Shown piece by piece: positions 34,652 to 44,593 of a DNA stretch of 64,000 bases; the first letter of the stretch is position 1, and each line of letters opens with the position of its first letter. Position numbers and translations under genes: made by a program. This stretch comes from Mesosutterella multiformis (GTDB lineage Bacteria; Pseudomonadota; Gammaproteobacteria; Burkholderiales; Burkholderiaceae_F): assembly GCF_003402575.1 (NCBI RefSeq), contig NZ_BGZJ01000001.1, positions 1,672,501-1,736,500 of the forward strand, written 5' to 3'. A model generated the notes under the pieces. The model was not told where the DNA came from. It saw only the letters and a list, made by a program, of their open reading frames with translations, and did no database searches.

Positions 34652-35380
34652 ATGACGGCTGAACGCAAACCGAAAATTCTGGTGGTCGATGATGACCCGA
34701 GGCTGCGGGATCTACTGCGGCGCTATCTCGGTGAGAACGGGTTCAATGTCTTCGTGGCTGAAAACGGCCAGGCGATGAACCGGCTCTGGATGCGTGAGCG
34801 CTTTGACGCGCTGATTCTCGACCTGATGATGCCGGGTGAGGATGGTCTCGCGATCCTGAAGCGGATCCGCGCGTCCAAGGACACGACGCCTGTCATCATG
34901 CTCACGGCGCGAGGTGAAGATGTCGACCGTATCGTGGGGCTGGAGCTCGGGGCCGATGACTACATCCCGAAGCCCTTCAATCCGCGCGAACTCCTCGCCC
35001 GGGTGCACGCCGTGCTGCGCCGCCGTCCGACGCCTGAGACGCCGGGGGCGCCTTCAAGCGAAAACGAAATCGTGAAGTTCGGGAACTTTGAACTCGACCT
35101 CGGCACCCGGGTGCTCCGGAAGAACGGCGAACCGATTCCGCTCACGACGGGCGAATTCGCGGTGCTGAAGGCCTTTGCCCGCCACCCGCGTCAGCCGCTC
35201 TCGCGTGACAAGCTGATGGAAATGGCCCGCGGCCGCGAGTACGAGGCCTTTGACCGGAGTCTTGACGTCCAGGTCTCGCGTCTCCGCAAGCTGATTGAAC
35301 CCGAACCGAGCAAGCCCCGCTACCTGCAGACGGTCTGGGGTCTCGGCTACGTCTTCATCCCGGACGGACATACGGTGTAA
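34652..35380 (+). CDS. ompR: Two-component response regulator OmpR
   Basis: Receiver plus winged-helix regulator of 242 aa. Phospho-acceptor Asp57 in LILDLMMPG, acidic pocket VVDDD, Lys107 in PKPFN. The C-terminal DNA-binding domain includes LTTGEFAVLKAF and RSLDVQVSRLRKLIE, as in OmpR. It pairs with the sensor kinase 105 bp downstream. In relatives it controls porins and envelope genes in response to osmolarity or pH. Confidence 0.93.
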   Translation: MTAERKPKILVVDDDPRLRDLLRRYLGENGFNVFVAENGQAMNRLWMRERFDALILDLMMPGEDGLAILKRIRASKDTTPVIMLTARGEDVDRIVGLELGADDYIPKPFNPRELLARVHAVLRRRPTPETPGAPSSENEIVKFGNFELDLGTRVLRKNGEPIPLTTGEFAVLKAFARHPRQPLSRDKLMEMARGREYEAFDRSLDVQVSRLRKLIEPEPSKPRYLQTVWGLGYVFIPDGHTV

Positions 35381-35485
35381 GGATCAGGTGCGTCACCGGA
35401 TTCTCACCTGAAGTGCGGCAGAGGTTTCTCAGAAAGAAGCCAGCCGCGCTTTTCCCTTTTTTCCTCTTATCCCCAGGCTGCAATC

Positions 35486-36910
35486 ATGGCTAAAAAAGAG
35501 GCGCCGGCCCCCGAAGGCGAACGTAATTCAAGCAACAGCATCTTCTGGCGCACGTTCCTGATGCTGATGGTCCTCATCGTGGTGTCGGTGCTGGGCGGCC
35601 TTCAGACGTACTGGACATTTAATGAAGAGTCGATCGCGCGGAGCATTTCCCAGCAGATCGTCTCGATGACGAATCTCACGCGCTACGCGCTGATTTCCGC
35701 GGACCCGGTCTACCGGCCGGACCTCCTCAATATTCTCGCGAGCGAAGAAGGACTGCGCATCGTGCCGAAGGAGGACAGCGATCACACGACGCCGCTTACC
35801 GACACGTCAACCGTGAGTCTCATCGAGCAGATGGTGCATGAGGGGCTTGGGCCGCACACGGTGCTCGCCTCCGAAGTGAACGGAGAAAAAGGCCTCTGGG
35901 TGTCGCTCTCGATTGACGGCGATCAGTACTGGCTGATGACGCGGAAAAAGCTCTTTGACCGCCCGAGCGGCACGTCCTGGCTCTGGTGGGGCATCATCGC
36001 CTTTATGCTCTCGACGCTCGGCGCCACGCTCCTCACGCGTCACACGGTGGAGCCGCTCGCGAATCTCTCGCGCGCCGCGAAGGCGCTGGGCCGCGGGCAG
36101 ACGCCTGAAGAGCTCCCGGACACCGGCCCGACCGAAATCCGTGAGGTGAACAAATCCTTCAACATCATGGTGAAGGACCTCTCCCGCATGGAGGAGGACC
36201 GGGAACTGCTGCTCGCCGGCGTGAGCCACGACCTTCGCACCCCGATCACGCGGCTCCGGCTGGAGGTCGAACTCGCGGATCTCCCCGAAGACTCCCGGAA
36301 CGCCATGGTCCAGGATATGGAGCAGATGGAAAACATCGTGAACCAGTTCCTCGGCTACGCGCGGCGCTCGAATACGCCGCTCGAACTCGTGAATCTCGGT
36401 GAAGTGGTGGCTTCCGCGATCGGCGCGAGCCGCATGCAGGAAGACCCCTCGGTGTCGCTTGACAGCGTGATCCGGAAGGATGTCTACATCATGGCGCACC
36501 CGGCTGAAATCGCGCGTGTCGTGCAGAATCTCCTCGTCAACGCGAGCAAGTACGGGCGCGACCCTGATGGGAAACTTGAGATCTTCGTGAATACCGGGAT
36601 GCAGGGCGGACGGGCAATTCTCTCCGTCGCGGACCGCGGCGAAGGGATTCCGGAAGCGGAGATGGAACGCGTGCTCCGGCCGTTTGAGCGGGGCGAACGG
36701 GCCCGAACCGGGTCTACCGGCTCAGGCCTCGGTCTCGCGATTGTGGACCGCATCGCGCGTCGCAGCGATGGTCAGGTGAAGCTTCACACAAATAACCCGA
36801 AGGGTCTTGTCGTGGAAATCCGCTTCCCCCTCGCCTCGCCTCCGAAAGCGCCGAAGGGACGGGATGAAGCGGACCTGTCAGCAAAAGGCGATCAGAAGAT
36901 TTCCGCCTGA
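35486..36910 (+). CDS. envZ: Sensor histidine kinase EnvZ
   Basis: Membrane-bound kinase partner of OmpR, 474 aa. First transmembrane segment about residues 15-37, periplasmic domain to about 155, second transmembrane segment LWWGIIAFMLSTLGATLL, HAMP, then His248 in AGVSHDLRTPITR. ATP-binding boxes: N (NLLVNASKYG), G1 (VADRGEGIP), G2 (GSGLGLAIV). Its last 19 bases overlap convergently with ispF. Confidence 0.93.
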   Translation: MAKKEAPAPEGERNSSNSIFWRTFLMLMVLIVVSVLGGLQTYWTFNEESIARSISQQIVSMTNLTRYALISADPVYRPDLLNILASEEGLRIVPKEDSDHTTPLTDTSTVSLIEQMVHEGLGPHTVLASEVNGEKGLWVSLSIDGDQYWLMTRKKLFDRPSGTSWLWWGIIAFMLSTLGATLLTRHTVEPLANLSRAAKALGRGQTPEELPDTGPTEIREVNKSFNIMVKDLSRMEEDRELLLAGVSHDLRTPITRLRLEVELADLPEDSRNAMVQDMEQMENIVNQFLGYARRSNTPLELVNLGEVVASAIGASRMQEDPSVSLDSVIRKDVYIMAHPAEIARVVQNLLVNASKYGRDPDGKLEIFVNTGMQGGRAILSVADRGEGIPEAEMERVLRPFERGERARTGSTGSGLGLAIVDRIARRSDGQVKLHTNNPKGLVVEIRFPLASPPKAPKGRDEADLSAKGDQKISA

Positions 36911-37389
36911 AGGCTCGGCTCAAGAAGGACAGCGGCGGTCGCTTCGATCGCCTGTCCTTCGCCCACTTCGCCCATGCCTTCCTTCGTCTTCGCCTTGACG
37001 TTCACGTCCTGCTCGGCGACACCGAGAATCCGCGCGAGCTGAGTGCGGATCTTTTTCTTCCACTCGCCGAGCTTCGGTTCTTCAGCGTAAATCGTCGTAT
37101 CCACGTTCACGATTTCCCAGCCCGCGTCGCGGACTTCGCCCACCACGATCTGAAGGAGACGGCGGCTGTCCGCGTCCTTCCAGCGTTCGTCTGACGGCGG
37201 GAAACGCTCTCCGATATCGCCGCGGCCCGCGGCGCCAAGGATCGCATCCGTAATGGCGTGCAGCAGCACATCGGCGTCCGAGTGCCCGAGAAGTCCCTTT
37301 TCGTAAGGGATCAGAATGCCGCCGAGATAAAGCTTCCGGCCGGGCACCAGGCGGTGAATGTCGTAGCCTTCCCCAATATGAAATGCCAT
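36892..37389 (-). CDS. ispF: 2-C-methyl-D-erythritol 2,4-cyclodiphosphate synthase IspF
   Basis: MEP-pathway enzyme of 165 aa. Zinc site and family motifs GYDIHRLVPG, HSDADVLLHAITDAILGAA and DIGERFPPSD; C-terminal KAKTKEGMGEVGEGQAI. It is 33 bp after ispD on the same strand, the usual ispDF pair. Confidence 0.97.
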   Translation of the reverse strand: MAFHIGEGYDIHRLVPGRKLYLGGILIPYEKGLLGHSDADVLLHAITDAILGAAGRGDIGERFPPSDERWKDADSRRLLQIVVGEVRDAGWEIVNVDTTIYAEEPKLGEWKKKIRTQLARILGVAEQDVNVKAKTKEGMGEVGEGQAIEATAAVLLEPSLQAEIF

Positions 37390-37422
37390 CTGTATCTTTC
37401 TCCAGTCTCCCCTATTGGGGCG

Positions 37423-38139
37423 TTACGGGTGTTTGCGGAGCCGGCTTTCGGCGATCGCTTCCGCGATCAGCGCGTCATCCGGCGTCGTGATTTTAAAGTT
37501 TAGCGTGCTGCCCGGAACAACGGAAACCGGGTGTCCGGTGCGCTCCATCGCGGAGGATTCGTCCGTCACCCCTTCGGTCCCGCGTCTGAGCGCGGAAAGG
37601 AGCTCCGAGAGCCTGAACGCCTGAGGTGTTGCCGCGCGCCAGAGCGATTTGCGGTCACGGGTCGCGAGAATCCGGCGGTCGGGTGACGCTTCCTTCACGG
37701 TGTCCGCCATCGGCATCGCGAGGATCGCGCCGTGCCCTGCTGACAGCACCTCATCCCGGAGTTTCCGGATATCCGCGGGATCCACAAAGGGACGCGCCGC
37801 GTCATGCACCATGACCCAGTCCGAGCCGGACGCCGGGAAAACGGCGCCGCCTGAGAGTGTTTCGAGGCCGTTCACTACGGTGTCCGCGCGGGTTTCGCCG
37901 CCGCGTCGGACAACGCTCACGCCCTCAGGGAACGTTTCCTCATCGATCCACGCGTCCGTCTCTGACACCACAACGAGGATCCCGGAAAAGATGCCTGAAT
38001 CGTGAAGCGCCCGGACCGTGAGAGAAAGGACCGTTTCACCCGCGAGCCTCAGATACTGCTTCGGAACGGCGAGCCCCATGCGGCGCCCGACGCCGGAGGC
38101 CGGCACCAGAGCATAAAAACGGCTTTCTTCCTCTTTCAC
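37423..38139 (-). CDS. ispD: 2-C-methyl-D-erythritol 4-phosphate cytidylyltransferase IspD
   Basis: MEP-pathway enzyme, 238 aa if started at the GTG at 38139 (GTG-KEEESRFYAL). The frame is open another 79 codons upstream but would overlap the divergent mfd start and is unlike the family; GGAAGAG precedes the GTG. CTP-binding motif VPASGVGRRMG, PKQYL, and VHDAARPFV are present. Divergent from mfd. Confidence 0.92.
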   Translation of the reverse strand: MKEEESRFYALVPASGVGRRMGLAVPKQYLRLAGETVLSLTVRALHDSGIFSGILVVVSETDAWIDEETFPEGVSVVRRGGETRADTVVNGLETLSGGAVFPASGSDWVMVHDAARPFVDPADIRKLRDEVLSAGHGAILAMPMADTVKEASPDRRILATRDRKSLWRAATPQAFRLSELLSALRRGTEGVTDESSAMERTGHPVSVVPGSTLNFKITTPDDALIAEAIAESRLRKHP

Positions 38140-38305
38140 TCCACTCTTCCTTTCAGTCACGCTGGCGTTTGGCCCGGGCGACGCGCTTCCCCTCGAAACA
38201 CAGGGATCGAACCGCAGCCCGAGTCTTTCTATAATCTTCAGGAATTGTAGCGATCCGGCACCGTTCGCCCAGACCGTAATTTCCCGTCCTTCAGAATTTT
38301 TCTTC

Positions 38306-41300
38306 ATGACGAAAACACGTTTCCCCGGCCTCCTTGGCGACAGTCTCTTTGATAAACACCCGACGCTCAGCCGCACGATGACGCTCCCCGCGGGGGCGCC
38401 TGACAGTGTCGCGATCGCGGAGGCCGCGCGGGAATGCGCGGAACAGGGCTCAATCCTCGTCGTGATCGCGGCGAACGCCTCTGACGTGATCCGGCTGGAG
38501 CAGGAAGTGGCGTGGGTCGATCCCTCGCTCTCCGTCCGGACGTTCCCCGACTGGGAAACGCTCCCTTACGACCTCCTCTCCCCGCATGAGGATCTGATAT
38601 CGGAGCGGCTGGAAACGCTTTACCGGCTTTCATCCCGCGTCCCCGGCAGACGGTCTGACTCCGGGACCGCGATTGACCTGCTGCTTCTTTCCGCCTCAAC
38701 CGCCGCGCTCCGGATCGCGCCGACCTCCTTCATTTCCGCGACCACGTTCTTCTTCCGCCGGGGCGACATCCTTTCCACCACGGATCTGAAGCACCGGCTG
38801 ATTCTCGCCGGCTACTCAAACGTTTCCCAGGTGATGGGCCCGGGCGAATTCTGTGTCCGCGGCGAAATCGTCGATATCTACCCGATGGGCGCTCCGAACC
38901 CCTACCGGATCGGACTCTTCGATGACGAGATCGAAACGATCCGGGTGTTTGACGAAAACACGCAGCATACGACGGGGGACGCGGAAAGCATCCGTATCCT
39001 CCCCGGGCGCGAGTTCCCGATCGATGAGGCGGGCGCCCTCACGTTCCGCAAAAACTGGCAGACCGCCTTCCCGAAGGCCGGCACCCGGTCGTCTGTCTAT
39101 AAGGACATCGCGAACCACGTCCCGAGCCCGGGGAGCGAATACTATCTGCCGCTTTTCTTTGATGAGACGGCAACGATTTTTGATTACGTGGGAGAGGACG
39201 CCCGGTTTTTCCTCACGGGAGACGTGAACGCGGAGCTTGAGCGGTTCTATCACGAGACCGAGGGGCGGTACGAATTCCTCTCGCACGACGCCGAGCATCC
39301 GGCGCTGCCTCCTGAGCAGCTCTTCCTGTCGCCTGAAGCGTTCTTCAAGGCACTCAGCCCCTTTGCCCGCTGGAAACTAGTGACATCGGGAGACGGCACC
39401 CCCGTGTTCCCCGATCTCTCGGTTGACCGGAGAGCGAAGGATCCGCTTGAGCATCTGAAGGCGTACCGCGCGAGGACGCAGACCGAGAAGCGGAGGCTCC
39501 TCATTTCGGCGTCATCCGCCGGCCGCGAAGAGACGATTCTCGAACTCTTCCGCGAGTATGGGCTCGCCCCGGACCGGACCTCGGGGTTCAGCGCGTTTAT
39601 TGACTCCGACTCCCCGTTCTCGATCACCAACGGGCCGCTTTATGACGGCTTCGTGATGGATCAGCCGAAGATCGCGGTGGTGACAGAGACCGAGCTCTAT
39701 AAGGCGAACCCGCGCCGCAACGTCAGGCGGCGCGACCGGAAGACAAACGTCGACTCCATGATCCGGGATCTCTCGGAACTCCGGATCGGGGACCCCGTGG
39801 TCCACGTGGAGCATGGCATCGGGCGCTATCAGGGGCTGATTACGCTGGATACCCAGGACGGACCCGCCGAGTGCCTTCAGATTGATTACGCGGACAGCGC
39901 GAAACTCTATGTTCCGGTGTCGCAGCTCCATCTGATTTCCCGCTACTCCGGGTCTGACCGTGACCACGCGCCGCTTCACCACCTCGGGAAGGGCGAGTGG
40001 GAAAAGGCGAAACGGAAAGCCTCCCAGCAGGTGCGGGACACCGCGGCGGAGCTTCTTCACCTCTACGCGCTCCGGGAAAACCGCCCCGGAATGGTCTTCA
40101 AGGTGTCACCGACCGACTACGAAGCGTTCGCGGAAGGCTTCCCCTTTGAAGAAACCCCCGATCAGCAGGCGGCGATTGACGCGGTGCTCGACGACATGCA
40201 GAAAGGGAAACCGATGGATCGCCTCGTCTGCGGCGACGTCGGGTTCGGGAAAACCGAAGTCGCGCTCCGGGCCGCCTTCATCGCGGTGATGGGGGGACGC
40301 CAGGTCGCGGTGCTCTGCCCCACGACGCTGCTCGCGGAGCAGCATGCGCAGACGTTCCGTGACCGGTTCGCAGCGTGGCCTGTCCGTATCGCGGAGCTCT
40401 CCCGCTTCCGAAGCGGGAAGGAAACCGCGGCGGCTCTCGCCGGACTCGAAGCGGGTTCGGTCGATATCGTGATCGGCACGCATAAGCTCCTCTCAGACAC
40501 CGTGAAATTCAAGAACCTCGGGCTCGTCATCATTGATGAGGAGCACCGGTTCGGCGTGCGGCAGAAAGAGAAACTGAAGTCGCTTCGTGCCGAGGTCGAC
40601 GTTCTCACGCTCACCGCGACCCCGATTCCCCGCACGATGTCGATGTCGCTTGAAGGCGTGCGGGACTTCTCCGTGATCGCGACGGCGCCCGAGCGGCGGC
40701 TGGCCGTGAAGACCTTTGTGCGGCCGGAAAGCAACGCGCTGATCCGGGAAGCCATTCTCCGAGAGCTGAAGCGCGGGGGCCAGGTCTACTTCCTCCATAA
40801 CGATGTCGACACGATCCAGACGCGCTACGAGCGGCTGCTTGAGCTTGTCCCCGAGGCCCGCATCGCGGTCGCCCACGGTCAGATGCCGGAACACGCGCTG
40901 GAGCGCGTGATGCGCGAGTTCTATCAGCAGCACTACAACGTCCTTCTCTGTACGACGATTATTGAGACCGGGATCGATATTCCGACCGCGAACACGATCA
41001 TCATTCACCGGGCGGATAAGTTCGGTCTCGCGCAGCTTCATCAGCTGCGGGGCCGCGTTGGCCGCAGCCACCACCAGGCCTACGCCTACCTCCTCACGCC
41101 GCCCGAGGCCTCCATCACGAAGAACGCCGAGAAGCGGCTTGAAGCGCTCCAGAATCTCGAGGATCTCGGAAGCGGCTTCTACCTCGCGATGCATGACCTG
41201 GAGATCCGCGGCGCGGGTGAAGTGCTCGGCGAACGGCAGTCGGGCGAGATCGCGAACGTGGGCTTCGACCTCTATAACCAAATGCTGAAGGAAGCGGTCC

Positions 41301-41779
41301 GGGCGCTGAAGCGCGGTGAAACCCCGGATGTCGAGCATCCGTTCGCATCCGTCGCGGAAATCAATCTCCACGCGCCGGCGCTCCTTCCGTCCGACTACGT
41401 GCCGGACGTGAACCAGAGGCTCGGGTTCTATAAGGAACTCGCCGCGGCCGAAACCCCGGACGCGATCGACGCCGTGGTCGAGAACCTCGCTGACCGCTAT
41501 GGCGAGATTCCGCCTCAGGCAAAGACCCTGATCGATGAGCACCGGATCCGGCTCCTCTGCGAGAAGCTCGGAATCCGCAAAGTGGACGCGTCTGAAAAGG
41601 TGATCTATCTCACAGTCGCCGATAAGCCGAAATTTGAGCCGCTTAAATTCATCGACCTCATGCAGAGCCGGCGCGATATGCGGATGACGGGCCCGAACCG
41701 GGTCCAGATCGCGCAGTCAACAGGGAATGTTGAGTCACGGATTGCGGCGGTCAAGGGAATTCTGGGTAAACTTGAGTAA
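38306..41779 (+). CDS. mfd: Transcription-repair coupling factor Mfd
   Basis: DNA translocase of 1157 aa that removes stalled RNA polymerase and recruits UvrA. UvrB-homology region at the N-terminus, RNA polymerase interaction domain near residue 490-560 (GDPVVHVEHGIGRYQG), Walker A GDVGFGKTEVAL, DEEH box IIDEEHRFGV, motif VI region QLRGRVGRSHHQAYAY, and the C-terminal autoinhibitory domain. Length close to E. coli Mfd (1148). Probably co-transcribed with serB 51 bp downstream. Confidence 0.97.
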   Translation: MTKTRFPGLLGDSLFDKHPTLSRTMTLPAGAPDSVAIAEAARECAEQGSILVVIAANASDVIRLEQEVAWVDPSLSVRTFPDWETLPYDLLSPHEDLISERLETLYRLSSRVPGRRSDSGTAIDLLLLSASTAALRIAPTSFISATTFFFRRGDILSTTDLKHRLILAGYSNVSQVMGPGEFCVRGEIVDIYPMGAPNPYRIGLFDDEIETIRVFDENTQHTTGDAESIRILPGREFPIDEAGALTFRKNWQTAFPKAGTRSSVYKDIANHVPSPGSEYYLPLFFDETATIFDYVGEDARFFLTGDVNAELERFYHETEGRYEFLSHDAEHPALPPEQLFLSPEAFFKALSPFARWKLVTSGDGTPVFPDLSVDRRAKDPLEHLKAYRARTQTEKRRLLISASSAGREETILELFREYGLAPDRTSGFSAFIDSDSPFSITNGPLYDGFVMDQPKIAVVTETELYKANPRRNVRRRDRKTNVDSMIRDLSELRIGDPVVHVEHGIGRYQGLITLDTQDGPAECLQIDYADSAKLYVPVSQLHLISRYSGSDRDHAPLHHLGKGEWEKAKRKASQQVRDTAAELLHLYALRENRPGMVFKVSPTDYEAFAEGFPFEETPDQQAAIDAVLDDMQKGKPMDRLVCGDVGFGKTEVALRAAFIAVMGGRQVAVLCPTTLLAEQHAQTFRDRFAAWPVRIAELSRFRSGKETAAALAGLEAGSVDIVIGTHKLLSDTVKFKNLGLVIIDEEHRFGVRQKEKLKSLRAEVDVLTLTATPIPRTMSMSLEGVRDFSVIATAPERRLAVKTFVRPESNALIREAILRELKRGGQVYFLHNDVDTIQTRYERLLELVPEARIAVAHGQMPEHALERVMREFYQQHYNVLLCTTIIETGIDIPTANTIIIHRADKFGLAQLHQLRGRVGRSHHQAYAYLLTPPEASITKNAEKRLEALQNLEDLGSGFYLAMHDLEIRGAGEVLGERQSGEIANVGFDLYNQMLKEAVRALKRGETPDVEHPFASVAEINLHAPALLPSDYVPDVNQRLGFYKELAAAETPDAIDAVVENLADRYGEIPPQAKTLIDEHRIRLLCEKLGIRKVDASEKVIYLTVADKPKFEPLKFIDLMQSRRDMRMTGPNRVQIAQSTGNVESRIAAVKGILGKLE

Positions 41780-41830
41780 ATTTACCTAATCCCAAAAACC
41801 TTAAGGCACCCCCGTGCGAAGGAGTCTAGC

Positions 41831-42736
41831 GTGACGATGACGCCGCTTTCTTACGATCTCGTGATTCAGGGAAAGGATCTTTCCCGCAGCAATCTTCCGG
41901 CTGATGCGGCGGGTCTCGCCGGCTTCATCGCTGAAATCGCACCGGGGGCCGTGAGGCTGGAGTCCGTGAACCCGCTCACCGCTGAACCCGTGATCGGAAG
42001 GCTGCAGGAAGCGGGGCTCGACGCCGCGATGGTGCGGCACGGCCTGAAACTCACGGAATTCCGCCTCCTCGCGAGTGACCTCGACAGCACGCTGGTCGCG
42101 ATTGAAACGCTCGACACGGTGGCGAAAAACGCGGGTTACGGTGACACAGTCGCACAGGTGACCGAAGCCGCCATGCGGGGCGATATCAAGGATTACGCCG
42201 AGAGCCTCAGACTCCGGATCGCAGCGGTGAAGGGGTGCCCCGTGAAGGCGTTCACAGATTTCGCGGAAACGATGCCCTACAGCCTCGGCGCGGAACGCTG
42301 GGTAAAGAGCTGCCGCGCGGCGGGGCTCGAGTGCCACATCGTGACGGGTGGTTTTGATGAAGTCGCGGCCGCGGCCGCAGTGAAGCTCGGCGCGAACGGC
42401 TTCCACTGCAATAAGCTCGGGATCCGGGACGGAGTGCTGGACGGCACCGTGACGGGCCCTGAAGAAAACGGCGGGAAGATTGTGGATTCGGACGGCAAGC
42501 GTCACATTGTGGAGCAGCTCGCGGCGGAGCGCGGCATCCCGGCCTGTGACGTGATCACGATGGGCGACGGCTGGAACGACGTGAAGATGCTGGAATACGC
42601 GGGACTCGGCATCGCGTACCACGCGAAGCCCCGGGTCCGCGCCCTCATTCCGCATCAGATCAACAGCCTCGGACTTGACTCGGCACTTAACTGGTTTGCG
42701 GACGGTCCGTATTGGGCCGAGCGCGCCGGGGTCTAA
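41831..42736 (+). CDS. serB: Phosphoserine phosphatase SerB
   Basis: Final step of serine synthesis, HAD phosphatase of 301 aa. Catalytic motif SDLDSTLVA (Asp83 nucleophile, Asp85), motif II VTGGFDEV, Lys and motif III MGDGWNDVKML. The N-terminal 70 residues match the divergent ACT-like domain of long SerB proteins. Start is GTG at 41831, with AAGGAG six bases upstream; the ATG two codons later is spaced worse. Confidence 0.93.
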   Translation: MTMTPLSYDLVIQGKDLSRSNLPADAAGLAGFIAEIAPGAVRLESVNPLTAEPVIGRLQEAGLDAAMVRHGLKLTEFRLLASDLDSTLVAIETLDTVAKNAGYGDTVAQVTEAAMRGDIKDYAESLRLRIAAVKGCPVKAFTDFAETMPYSLGAERWVKSCRAAGLECHIVTGGFDEVAAAAAVKLGANGFHCNKLGIRDGVLDGTVTGPEENGGKIVDSDGKRHIVEQLAAERGIPACDVITMGDGWNDVKMLEYAGLGIAYHAKPRVRALIPHQINSLGLDSALNWFADGPYWAERAGV

Positions 42737-42793
42737 AATCCTATCCAAACGCAGCCCGAACGCGTCCCTGACAGAAGAAGAGGCAGAACACCT

Positions 42794-43312
42794 ATGAAGC
42801 GCTTCACGATTTCGCTTGATGACGATCTTGCGGTCCAGCTCGACCGCCTGATGAAGGAACGGAATTACAGCAACCGCTCTGAAGTCTTCCGGGATATTCT
42901 CCGCGACATCATCGCGAAAGAGGATCTGACGCGGGGGGATGCCGAGGCGCTCGCCGTGGTGAGCTACAGCTTCAACCACCATAAGCGGCAGCTCACCGAG
43001 CGGATGAATGAAATCCAGCACGCGAATATCGGACTTGTTGTCACCGCGATGCATGTCCACGTGTCGCACGAGGTGTGCTCCGAAACCATCATTCTCCGGG
43101 GACCGGTGTCCGAGATTCAGAGTCTCGCGCTCTCGATTGTCTCAGCGCCCGGTGTCCACTACGGCAAGATCAATCTGATTCCGGTAGTGCCGGATGAAGG
43201 GGATCATGACCATCCGCATGAACATGAGCATGACCACGGGCACAGCCATGATCACACGGACGAACACGCCCACGCGCTCCCGCACACACATCCCCATACG
43301 CACGAAGACTGA
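42794..43312 (+). CDS. nikR: Nickel-responsive regulator NikR with added His-rich tail
   Basis: Ribbon-helix-helix repressor with a C-terminal ACT-like nickel domain. The high-affinity nickel ligands fall exactly on E. coli numbering: His76, His87, His89 and Cys95 (MHVHVSHEVC). After the normal end at about residue 133 comes a 37-residue tail with about 15 His (EHEHDHGHSHDH) that E. coli NikR lacks. The tail may buffer nickel or bind it at low affinity. No nickel transporter is adjacent. Single gene after serB. Confidence 0.93.
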   Translation: MKRFTISLDDDLAVQLDRLMKERNYSNRSEVFRDILRDIIAKEDLTRGDAEALAVVSYSFNHHKRQLTERMNEIQHANIGLVVTAMHVHVSHEVCSETIILRGPVSEIQSLALSIVSAPGVHYGKINLIPVVPDEGDHDHPHEHEHDHGHSHDHTDEHAHALPHTHPHTHED

Positions 43313-43554
43313 GCGTCATCCCGATCCGGCGGCACCGCGCTCCCCCCGTGCCGCCCGGCCACAATCATTTACCGATCTTCCGGCTCTGCATCACACTTCC
43401 GCCGTTCCGCCGATGCAAAGAGTGATGTTTCATCCCTACAATAGGGAAAGACAGCCGTCAGTGGTTTCTGAAGCGCTGGGTTCAGAGGTTTCCTTCTGAC
43501 AGACTGTCCATCCTTTCCCGCGGAACCGGAATTCCGATCCGCGATCTGTCGCTT

Positions 43555-44526
43555 ATGGCTGAAGAAAAAAAAGAAGATCAGGGCAGCAACACGCTTGTCA
43601 TCGTCCTCTCCGTGCTCCTCGCGATCCTCGTGATCGGATTCGCGGGCTGGGGGGCGTGGCTCTGGACGCACCCGAGGCTCCCGCCGCTTGAAGGCAAAAT
43701 CACCGCGGCGTCGATCGACGTCGGAAGCAAAATTCCCGGCCGCATCCGTCAGATCCTCGTGAAGGAAGGTGACCGTGTGGGGCTTGGAGACCGGATCGCT
43801 ATCGTAACGATCCCGGACGCCGAAGTCCGGGCCCGCGCCGAAACGGCCTCTCCGATGCGGCATGAAAGGGGAAGCCTCAAAGACGAAACGATCCTCGGCA
43901 CAAGCGATATGTCAGACGCCCGCACGGCGTACGAAGCCGCGATCGCCGCGGAACGCGCTGAGGAAAAGAATTTTGCCCGGGTGTCCGGTCTTTACCGCCA
44001 GGGGCTCGTCCCCGAGCAGCGGCTGGAAGAGGAACGCGCGGCTCTCGACTCCGCGCGCGAAGCGGAGCGCGCCGCGAAAGAAGCATTCATCCTCGGGAAT
44101 CAGGGAGCAACCCCTGCCGCAGCGTCACCCGCAGCGGGCAATAAGGGAAAGAGCACGGCTTCAAAAAACGACGCCGTGATCCGGAGCCCGATGAATGGGG
44201 AAATCTCCCACATTTTCCTTGGAACAGGCGACGCCGCGCCGAGCGGCTTCCCGATCGCTACGATCGCGGATCTCTCCTCCCCCTGGGCCGCGTTTTCGGC
44301 TCCCGCGAGCGAAGCGGCCGGCCTTAAAGAGGGGGACGTGATTCATATCCGGATTCCGGCGATCGGAGGCCCCGCGCACGAATTCCGGATTGAGACGATC
44401 CGCGAGCGGCGAAACGCGAAGGGCGGTGACGCGGAACCGATTGAGGAAATCCGGGCGCGGCCCCTGAAACCGATCCCGGGGCTTCAGCCCGGGATGTCCG
44501 CACTTTTCGAGCGCCGCTCCTCATAA
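43555..44526 (+). CDS. HlyD/EmrA-type membrane fusion protein, orphan
   Basis: Periplasmic adaptor of 323 aa with one N-terminal transmembrane helix (about residues 14-37), lipoyl-like half-motifs (DVGSKIPGRIRQILVKEGD and later RSPMNGEISHIFLGTGD), and a short helical hairpin between them. It resembles YbhG/YiaV-type HlyD adaptors. Such proteins normally work with an ABC or MFS pump, but no pump or TolC gene is next to it. A terminator follows directly, so it is expressed alone. Confidence 0.8.
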   Translation: MAEEKKEDQGSNTLVIVLSVLLAILVIGFAGWGAWLWTHPRLPPLEGKITAASIDVGSKIPGRIRQILVKEGDRVGLGDRIAIVTIPDAEVRARAETASPMRHERGSLKDETILGTSDMSDARTAYEAAIAAERAEEKNFARVSGLYRQGLVPEQRLEEERAALDSAREAERAAKEAFILGNQGATPAAASPAAGNKGKSTASKNDAVIRSPMNGEISHIFLGTGDAAPSGFPIATIADLSSPWAAFSAPASEAAGLKEGDVIHIRIPAIGGPAHEFRIETIRERRNAKGGDAEPIEEIRARPLKPIPGLQPGMSALFERRSS

Positions 44527-44529
44527 AAC

Positions 44530-44566
44530 AAAACCGCTTCAGTGAGTCAATCTGAAGCGGTTTTTC
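44530..44566. terminator. Bidirectional terminator between HlyD-type gene and rimO
   Basis: AAAACCGCTTCAG (44530-44542) pairs with CTGAAGCGGTTTT (44552-44564), with T run on the plus strand and A run before the stem, so it can serve both convergent genes. Confidence 0.93.
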
Positions 44567-44593
44567 TATCCGGCGGTGAGAAAATCCGGCCGG

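Noticed and set aside
41801-43069. A 422-codon minus-strand frame
   Set aside because: It is antisense to serB and nikR, both with catalytic or metal residues in place.
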